Shown: one piece after another, positions 1-5,245 of the stretch
Numbering within the stretch: the first letter of the stretch is position 1
Layout of the letters: the number at the start of each line of letters is the position of its first letter
Source of the DNA: an archaeon
Lineage (GTDB): Archaea; Nanobdellota; Nanobdellia; Woesearchaeales; JAHJEM01
Assembly (NCBI GenBank): GCA_020057445.1
Contig: JAGVFV010000017.1
Coordinates: 1-5,245 of the forward strand
Direction: 5' to 3'
Length of the DNA: 5,245 nt
Made by a program: the position numbers and the translations under genes
The notes under the pieces: generated by a model
The model's database searches: none
Told to the model about the DNA's origin: nothing
The model's input: only the letters and a program-made list of their open reading frames with translations

Positions 1-1025
1 TGGGGCGGAACGCAGTAAACGATGACAAAGACAAGCAATGGTTCACAGCGCCAGTGGAACTGACCATCGAGAATAAGCAATACCGCCAGCAAGTCGGGCT
101 GAGGATAGAGAATTTCTACGATAACGAAATAAACGGCAGGCTCACACTCACCAACCAGGGCATCTTCGTCGTCCATCACAACCTTCGCAAGGGAAGCGCA
201 CGAGTCAGCTTCCCTGCCGGCGTCCGGGTAGTCGAAGGACGAGACGAATTCAAGAAAGACGACAATTACAACAGGTCGGTCGCTGGAGCATTCAATGCCC
301 TTGCGGAATTCATCTCCAAGCAGGAACACACCACTGCATTCGTAGAGAGCATGGGAGATTTCATACCCGCACTCGCATCAGCATTCGGCCTTACAGAGAT
401 CAAGAGCGTGCCCCATATCGAAGACATATGCGAATCGTTCCTCCATGGGAAAAGATATGTGCTGACGAGAAACCAGCATGCCCAATATTCCCCATTCTTC
501 GGAAATGCAATAATGGACAAGACATTCATCGTCTCCCCTGAATCAATCCAACACTGGTCTGAACTGTACAGGCCAAGTCTTGCGCTAGAGGCGAAAGTGC
601 TCAAGCCGACAGAAACAATGGACCTTCCTGACTTCTACACCCTTCTTGAGGAGAGGAAATATGCAAACCTCAACCTGCTCGCACGAGAGCTTGACAAGCA
701 GAACGCCTTCAAGAGCCTTTTTTGCCCAGAAGCGACCATCGCATTCGTCGAAATCGATCCGCCAATACAATCAAGCGTTCTCCTCATGGACGGGCGGTTC
801 ACTGGAAAAAATCGGGTGCTCTACATCAATACACGACATCCGGCAGTGGCATCACCATTCCATCCGGGCCTCTGTTACTCCATCCTCGCAGACTTCCTCG
901 CACAGCATGGCTCACTATACATAGACTACCAGAAAGAACCTGCAGATGGCAAGCGACTCGAAGAACAGCTGCACGACGCTCTTGCCTACATCAGGCATCG
1001 CCACCAAAAAAGAGTTTATATTTGA
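1..1025 (+). CDS. C-terminal part of a GHKL-type (Hsp90/MORC-like) ATPase paralogue, 5' end outside window
   Basis: The reading frame is open from base 3 to the TGA at 1023-1025 (340 visible residues), so the gene most likely begins upstream. The GTG at 54 lies inside sequence that still matches the neighbour and is not a convincing start. Visible residues 5-24 (VND, then TAPVELTIEN) align by eye with residues 257-276 of the downstream protein (IND, then TAPIQVDVEN). Further on, LTNQGIF matches YTQRGLF, and a VPxxV...GR[DN] block (residues 70-90) matches VPDHVKLTKGRN. This places the visible part at the transducer (S5-like) domain of a GHKL ATPase, with the ATP-binding N-box and G boxes off the left edge. 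Residues 240-335 form a C-terminal domain (TIAF..., VLYINTRHP..., ILADFLAQHG) resembling the tail of the neighbour. No signal peptide, membrane segment or cysteine cluster is visible. The ATPase role is inferred by homology to the neighbour; substrate and pathway are unknown. Probably co-transcribed with the next gene (4-base gap). Confidence 0.72.
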   Translation, partial: GRNAVNDDKDKQWFTAPVELTIENKQYRQQVGLRIENFYDNEINGRLTLTNQGIFVVHHNLRKGSARVSFPAGVRVVEGRDEFKKDDNYNRSVAGAFNALAEFISKQEHTTAFVESMGDFIPALASAFGLTEIKSVPHIEDICESFLHGKRYVLTRNQHAQYSPFFGNAIMDKTFIVSPESIQHWSELYRPSLALEAKVLKPTETMDLPDFYTLLEERKYANLNLLARELDKQNAFKSLFCPEATIAFVEIDPPIQSSVLLMDGRFTGKNRVLYINTRHPAVASPFHPGLCYSILADFLAQHGSLYIDYQKEPADGKRLEEQLHDALAYIRHRHQKRVYI

Positions 1026-1029
1026 AAAA

Positions 1030-4000
1030 ATGACAGACCTCGAACAGATCGTAAAAAGCGAAAAAGGGCTTGAAGTCCCCCTTTCCGACCTCCTCATGGT
1101 ACAGATGGCAGGGGATTTTGACAGGTTCCTCGCATTATTCACAAGCGAGACAGACCCCGAAAAGATCGCCGCGGTCATAGAAGAGACAAGAGAGGAGATT
1201 ACAGGCTATAAGCTCTATCCGAGCTTCATCAGGAAAACCATAGAATCCCAGGTCGGAGAAAAACACACTGCGATAAGGGAGCTTGCCCAGAACAGCATCG
1301 ACGCATATGATATCAAGGACCCTGAGCGCAAAGTCGTCTTCCAGCTCGAAGAACAGGACCAACACTATGTCCTTCATGTCCGCGACTACGGCTGCGGCAT
1401 GGACCTGAAGACACTTGTTCGCGACCTTCTCATCCCGATGAATTCAGGGAAGGAATTCGACCCGACGAAAATAGGAGAGCACGGTATCGGCTGGTTCTCC
1501 ATAGTCGATTTCGCCGACCTTGTCAAGGTCGTGACAAGACGTCCTGAATCGATGACAGCATCACAGGCCTACGTCTACAAGAAGCAAGAAGACTGGATGG
1601 CCACGATCGTCCCGCAATCCAATAACGGATTCTTCCCCCCGCTCAACACGAGCCCGAACGGGACTGAAGTCGCCGCATTCATCAGCAAGTCAAAGACCAC
1701 ACCGCAACAAATACTCGACTCTGCGTACCAATACCTCGGCATGGTCGATTTGATATCTGCTGAAATAAATTTTGTGTCTGACCAAGGGACTGTCAGGATC
1801 AACGACCTACCTGATAGCTATGCGCAGACCGCACCCATCCAAGTCGACGTAGAAAACGTAAAAAAACCGATGAAGCTTGGCGTGTCCAAAAGGGCCATCT
1901 CAGGCGTATTCCATGACCAGAGATTCCGGTACAGGAACCAGAATCTCGCAAAGATCCTCTATACCCAAAGAGGATTATTCATCATGTATGACAATGCGAA
2001 CTTCAACGAAAGCTCGATCCATGCGACACTGCTCAATTCGTTAACCCAGATGGGACTCGATTTCTGGGTAGACGTGCCAGATCATGTGAAACTGACCAAA
2101 GGAAGGAACAACATCATCGCAGACCACCACCCTCTCGTCCTCGAAGGCGCATACTCAGGATTCGAACAGCTCTTCCTCGACGTCATCCTCGCGGACGAAG
2201 AGATCGTCTACCATTCTTCAGGATCATTGCTCCAATCCCTGAGCAACATCTTCAACCAACGATACGACAATAAGGTCTATGCCCGCAAGCAAAAGGATTT
2301 CTCCCTCAAACGGAGGCTCGGGCAGTATACTGCGCAGGGCACAAGCGCGTTTCTGGACGCAGCATCCTTTGCCGTGAAACTGCCTGTCAAGGCGATGTAT
2401 TATACTGGAGTCGGTCTCTACAAGGCAGCGAAATATCCCTTTACAGACCTACCAGGAGATCTTGAGGAAGCGATCGAAAGATGGAAGGCAGACGCACCGA
2501 ACAGGGCCGAACGTCGCCGCGTGGGAAGGGAGGCTTTCAAACAAGACTTGGCAGAACTTGGCAAGAATCTCGGAAATGCAGTCAAACGCATCTCGCCTTA
2601 CGCCGTAGGCGCTGCAGCGCTCGGAGGTGGCATATACGAGATAGCAAAACACTGGGATCAGATAAAATTATGGAACTGGAAATTAGCAGGATACACAGGA
2701 CTTGGTGTCCTCGGGATCGCCTCTGCAGGAATCGCTGTCTATGGAGTGACAAAGCTCGTACGGGCGATGCCGGACTGCATCGACGCACTCGTCGACTATT
2801 TCACCCATATCAAAGACACTGCACCCAAAGAAAAAAAGGAGAAGGAAGAAAAGCCGAACCGAGAAAAGGAACGTGCATCACTTGCAGACCTTGTCTCTGC
2901 AGTCTATCATGCACTTCCAGACATCGGAAGAGGCATCGTGAATATCCCTGGACGCATGGGACACGGCATGTATCACCTCGGAAGCAACCTCCTTCGCAAG
3001 ACAGGACTTTATGTTGACATGGAAGAGAAGAGAGAGAAGAAGCGGATGAAAGAACGGGATCGGATAGCGAAAAAATACCTCTCATCCATGAAAAAAGATG
3101 CCTTCTTCCAAAAGATCATGGAGAAGAAGATCATCAATGCGGCCTACTATTATACCAGCATGGTGGTAGAAGCGCCTCAAGAATCGATTGGCCAGGCGCA
3201 TGAACGCACCTCATTATTGGACAGGTTTGAAATGGCATTGTGGGGAGGTAAAAATACGTATAATCCAAACCCGGACAAGAAAGAAAAGATATTGCGCTTC
3301 CGCAAAGAAAAGCTGTCCATTGACGACATCGTGGAATTTTATCTCCAGGGCAGGATACGCACAAAGGAACCCATGAGCCATGGTGAATATCTGCTGGACC
3401 CGAACAACCCTCTCGTCTCAGCAGTCATCACACGTCTTGAAGAGATCCGCTTCAAGGTGCACCAGAAATACGATGTGAAGATCTTGGAAGATCACATTAA
3501 TAACATACGAGACAAGGCAATGGGCCTTGGTGTGGTCTTATATTTTATCACTCCAATAGGTTGGGTCCATATGATATGTGGAGGAATAGGTGAGTACCAG
3601 GAAGAACGGAAATACAAGCAAGAGCACGGCGCAAATGGAGAATGGACGAAGAGCAGACATAGCGCCTTTTCAAAAGGATCATACTATGCATATCGCATGG
3701 TAGACTCCATCTGCCGAACCTTCTCCCCGGAAAACATCTCATACTGGGCAGATACAAAAGGGAGAAAAATCGCAAAATACACAGGATACATCATTGCCGG
3801 ACCTGCGATCGGACTCTACTATACGGGAAAATGGACTGGCGAGCATGTCATCATCCCCACTGCCCGCGCGTTCAATCCGCAAAGACTCCCAGACACGATT
3901 ACTGATTTCAAGGACTGGTACGCTGGATATCAGCTAAGGCAAGAAGAGAAAAAAGAACAACGCCGGCTCAACAGAGAGAAACGGGCAATGGAACGCGAAG

Positions 4001-5031
4001 CACGGAAGTTAAGCAGTGCTCAAGAGGAGAAGCATGAAAAGGAAATCAGAGAGCGCAACCGCATTGCACGCCAGTTAGAAAAAGAAAGACAGGCACGGGT
4101 GCGAGCTGACCTTCGCGCAGAACGTGAGCAGAACCTGAAGCACAGACGGGATCTGTTCTTCGCGCAGGTGAGAGACTGGTATCATAACAGCATAGTCTAC
4201 TCATTTCTCGGTGACGGGATCCGTTTTGGGAACTCTTTCACCGACAAGCCGATCTCGCATATAGAGTCTCTCATGGATGTCGTGAATGTCGGAGGCACGA
4301 TAAAACTCTACATCGACGCTGTACAGAAGCTCGACCAGCTCGTCTCCGATGTGCTAGGGCAAAAACCCCACAAGTTCACTCTCTCATTCAACGACGTCTC
4401 TGTGGTTGGCCAGCCGCTCCATCTTGGCATGACATCAAGAAAGAAAGGCGAGACTGCAATCCACCTCAACAATCTTGATCATACGATCAATTCCCTTGAC
4501 AAGGCGTATATCGCCCATGACGCAGAAGGCATAGACCGGACAGTCTATACATTATTCGACAGGATGATCCACATATATGCTCACGAACTTATAGAAAAAC
4601 AAATTGGTGAGGAATACTGCCAGGCTGAAAAGACAGAAGGCTTCTACCAAAAGAAGCAGGAGCTGAGATGGAAGGTGGCAGAATACTTGTCCGATAGCGG
4701 CATCGACCTTTCTGACTTTCTCGGATTCGCGACCCATGAACGCAGGACCTACGACTTCTTCGACTTCCGCTACATCAACCAGCTCGCCCATATGACCCGA
4801 AGACGCCTCTATGAGGAAAAGCAGAGAATCAAGGAATACAAAGAACGCGAAGGACCTTATAACTACGAGCAGGAAATGAGAAAAAAATATGAGGAAGAGA
4901 AGAACAGGTTGGACCCGAAAAGAAAGGATTTCAAGGTTACATTAATGCATTTTGAAGAGGCATATCCACTTATCTCGCATCCTCCCCCTCCCCCGCAACA
5001 GGACTTCAAACCAGGCAATTGGAACAATTGA
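1030..5031 (+). CDS. Large GHKL-family ATPase with transducer domain, membrane/coiled-coil insert and protease-like C-terminal domain (1333 aa)
   Basis: The ATP-binding Bergerat fold is clear: N-box E84-L-A-Q-N88-S-I-D91 (E84 the likely catalytic base, N88 the likely Mg ligand), G1 box D119-Y-G121-C-G123, and G2 box G149-E-H-G152-I-G154. A transducer-like region follows (about 210-390; YTQRGLF at 311-317, conserved GR at 358-359). Residues 440-940 hold hydrophobic or glycine-rich segments (about 441-471, 521-539, 551-577, 829-853, 915-935), broken by charged stretches at 599-616 and 664-692. Residues 968-1042 are a very charged, probably coiled helix. Residues 1110-1230 resemble the C-terminus of the upstream protein and contain H1185-E-L-I-E1189, an HExxH-like motif with Glu in place of the second His. 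The tail has five prolines. The start is set at ATG 1030, four bases after the upstream stop. ATG 946 in the same frame would add 28 residues, all inside the upstream gene. No strong ribosome site is seen, which suits coupling. GHKL ATPases act as ATP-gated dimer clamps; client and location here are unknown. Confidence 0.85.
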   Translation: MTDLEQIVKSEKGLEVPLSDLLMVQMAGDFDRFLALFTSETDPEKIAAVIEETREEITGYKLYPSFIRKTIESQVGEKHTAIRELAQNSIDAYDIKDPERKVVFQLEEQDQHYVLHVRDYGCGMDLKTLVRDLLIPMNSGKEFDPTKIGEHGIGWFSIVDFADLVKVVTRRPESMTASQAYVYKKQEDWMATIVPQSNNGFFPPLNTSPNGTEVAAFISKSKTTPQQILDSAYQYLGMVDLISAEINFVSDQGTVRINDLPDSYAQTAPIQVDVENVKKPMKLGVSKRAISGVFHDQRFRYRNQNLAKILYTQRGLFIMYDNANFNESSIHATLLNSLTQMGLDFWVDVPDHVKLTKGRNNIIADHHPLVLEGAYSGFEQLFLDVILADEEIVYHSSGSLLQSLSNIFNQRYDNKVYARKQKDFSLKRRLGQYTAQGTSAFLDAASFAVKLPVKAMYYTGVGLYKAAKYPFTDLPGDLEEAIERWKADAPNRAERRRVGREAFKQDLAELGKNLGNAVKRISPYAVGAAALGGGIYEIAKHWDQIKLWNWKLAGYTGLGVLGIASAGIAVYGVTKLVRAMPDCIDALVDYFTHIKDTAPKEKKEKEEKPNREKERASLADLVSAVYHALPDIGRGIVNIPGRMGHGMYHLGSNLLRKTGLYVDMEEKREKKRMKERDRIAKKYLSSMKKDAFFQKIMEKKIINAAYYYTSMVVEAPQESIGQAHERTSLLDRFEMALWGGKNTYNPNPDKKEKILRFRKEKLSIDDIVEFYLQGRIRTKEPMSHGEYLLDPNNPLVSAVITRLEEIRFKVHQKYDVKILEDHINNIRDKAMGLGVVLYFITPIGWVHMICGGIGEYQEERKYKQEHGANGEWTKSRHSAFSKGSYYAYRMVDSICRTFSPENISYWADTKGRKIAKYTGYIIAGPAIGLYYTGKWTGEHVIIPTARAFNPQRLPDTITDFKDWYAGYQLRQEEKKEQRRLNREKRAMEREARKLSSAQEEKHEKEIRERNRIARQLEKERQARVRADLRAEREQNLKHRRDLFFAQVRDWYHNSIVYSFLGDGIRFGNSFTDKPISHIESLMDVVNVGGTIKLYIDAVQKLDQLVSDVLGQKPHKFTLSFNDVSVVGQPLHLGMTSRKKGETAIHLNNLDHTINSLDKAYIAHDAEGIDRTVYTLFDRMIHIYAHELIEKQIGEEYCQAEKTEGFYQKKQELRWKVAEYLSDSGIDLSDFLGFATHERRTYDFFDFRYINQLAHMTRRRLYEEKQRIKEYKEREGPYNYEQEMRKKYEEEKNRLDPKRKDFKVTLMHFEEAYPLISHPPPPPQQDFKPGNWNN
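5016..5030. repeat. Paired CAATTG palindromes (small dyad) at the end of the large gene
   Basis: CAATTG occurs at 5016-5021 and 5025-5030, separated by GAA. Each copy is itself a palindrome, so together they form both a 9-base-period direct repeat and a 6-base inverted repeat with a 3-base loop. It overlaps the last codons of the ATPase gene and lies 12 bases before the TATA-like box. It could be a small operator or a weak hairpin. No T-run follows, so it does not look like an intrinsic terminator. Chance occurrence is quite possible. Confidence 0.25.
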
Positions 5032-5036
5032 GAATC

Positions 5037-5050
5037 GTAAACTATATATA
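5037..5050 (+). promoter_or_regulatory. Archaeal-type BRE/TATA promoter element for the downstream gene
   Basis: GTAAAC (5037-5042, BRE-like) is directly followed by TATATATA (5043-5050) in the 54-base gap between the large ATPase gene and the GTG at 5086. The archaeal spacing rule (start about 22-27 bases after the TATA centre) predicts transcription starting near 5069-5074 and a 12-17 base leader. A bacterial reading is possible but weaker: TTGGAA (5019-5024), 18 bases, TATATA (5043-5048). Either way it points rightward to the third gene, which then would not depend only on read-through from the ATPase operon. Confidence 0.55.
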
Positions 5051-5085
5051 CTTCCTTCCCCAGAAAATGAGATAAGGGATTCGCT

Positions 5086-5245
5086 GTGCAGAGACTTTCC
5101 AAGCATGATTCCTTCGTCGAGGACCTGTACCTCAAGGTGAAGGGCGAGTACGACCTCATTCTGCGACAGATACCCCTCGTCTCCCCGAAGGGAAGGCTTG
5201 TCGGAGAGATCGACCTCCTTGGAGTACGCGGAGAACGCGTGGACA
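5086..5245 (+). CDS. N-terminus of a probable PD-(D/E)XK nuclease-fold protein, 3' end outside window
   Basis: An open frame starts at GTG 5086 and runs off the right edge with 53 visible residues. The frame has a stop (TGA 5068-5070) just upstream and no in-frame ATG before 5086, so GTG is the best start. AAGGGA six bases upstream could act as a weak ribosome site. The visible part begins with a helix containing Glu12 (SFVEDLY) and continues to GEIDLLGVRG at residues 40-49. A helix Glu followed by a strand with G-E-I-D, expected to be followed by an E-V-K strand, is the layout of small PD-(D/E)XK proteins such as archaeal Hjc-like resolvases and the UPF0102/YraN group. The decisive (D/E)XK strand would lie just beyond the window and cannot be seen. 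Expected role is DNA cleavage or processing, by family resemblance only. It could also be a catalytically inactive member. Confidence 0.55.
   Translation, partial: MQRLSKHDSFVEDLYLKVKGEYDLILRQIPLVSPKGRLVGEIDLLGVRGERVD

Noticed and set aside
54..56. GTG as the true start of the first gene
   Set aside because: The same frame is open to the left edge, and residues before this GTG (VND...TAP) still match the transducer of the downstream paralogue, so the gene is 5'-truncated by the window.
1012..1023. TATA-like AGTTTATATTTG just before the large gene
   Set aside because: Its centre is only about 12-15 bases before ATG 1030, too close for a transcript that includes the start codon, and it lies in coding sequence of gene 1.
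2481..3017. Plus-strand 178-codon frame inside the large gene
   Set aside because: It is a shadow frame: Arg/Cys/His-rich composition typical of out-of-frame reading, fully inside the supported GHKL gene.
4980..4994. 15-base pyrimidine tract (CCTCCCC-type)
   Set aside because: It simply encodes the five-proline run near the C-terminus of the large protein; no regulatory context supports another role.
4863..5159. Minus-strand open frame of 98 codons across the gene 2/gene 3 junction
   Set aside because: It is antisense to the two well-supported genes, its product is low-complexity (glycine run from the poly-proline codons, Ser-rich) and it has no recognisable motif.
1..5245. tRNA, rRNA, CRISPR array or insertion sequence
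   Set aside because: No cloverleaf-like pattern, regularly spaced repeats, transposase motifs or terminal inverted repeats were seen; nearly the whole window is coding on one strand.

Overview
The window holds two complete or near-complete coding regions and the start of a third, all on the + strand and packed tightly. It suggests an uncultivated archaeon. The support is a BRE/TATA-like box (GTAAAC then TATATATA) ahead of the third gene, gene starts with no strong Shine-Dalgarno, mixed AGA/AGG/CGN arginine codons, roughly half G+C, and protein style. This lineage call is an inference. A sigma70-type reading of the same promoter cannot be excluded, and the DPANN-type feel of the proteins is only an impression.

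Layout. (1) Positions 1-1025 are the 3' part of a gene that enters from the left edge. The frame has no stop back to base 3, so a GTG at 54 is not a convincing start. What is visible aligns by eye with the transducer (S5-like) part and the C-terminal tail of the next protein, so it is probably the back half of a GHKL (Hsp90/MutL/MORC-type fold) ATPase whose ATP site lies outside the window. (2) Positions 1030-5031, four bases after that stop, encode a 1333-residue protein. It has a clear GHKL ATPase domain (all three ATP-binding boxes intact), a transducer domain, then about 700 residues of hydrophobic/glycine-rich segments and highly charged helices, and a C-terminal domain resembling that of the first protein with an HELIE motif. 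(3) After a 54-base gap holding the promoter-like element, a GTG at 5086 opens a gene that runs off the right edge. Its 53 visible residues look like the start of a PD-(D/E)XK nuclease-fold protein.

How they may work together (inference): the first two genes are tandem paralogues, very likely co-transcribed and translationally coupled. They could form a heteromeric ATP-driven clamp, one subunit soluble and the other tethered to the membrane or enlarged by the insert. I do not recognise a named system. The paralogous pair, with one member carrying a giant membrane/coil insert and both carrying a similar degenerate protease-like tail, is the most unusual content here. The nuclease-like neighbour appears to have its own promoter and may be unrelated.
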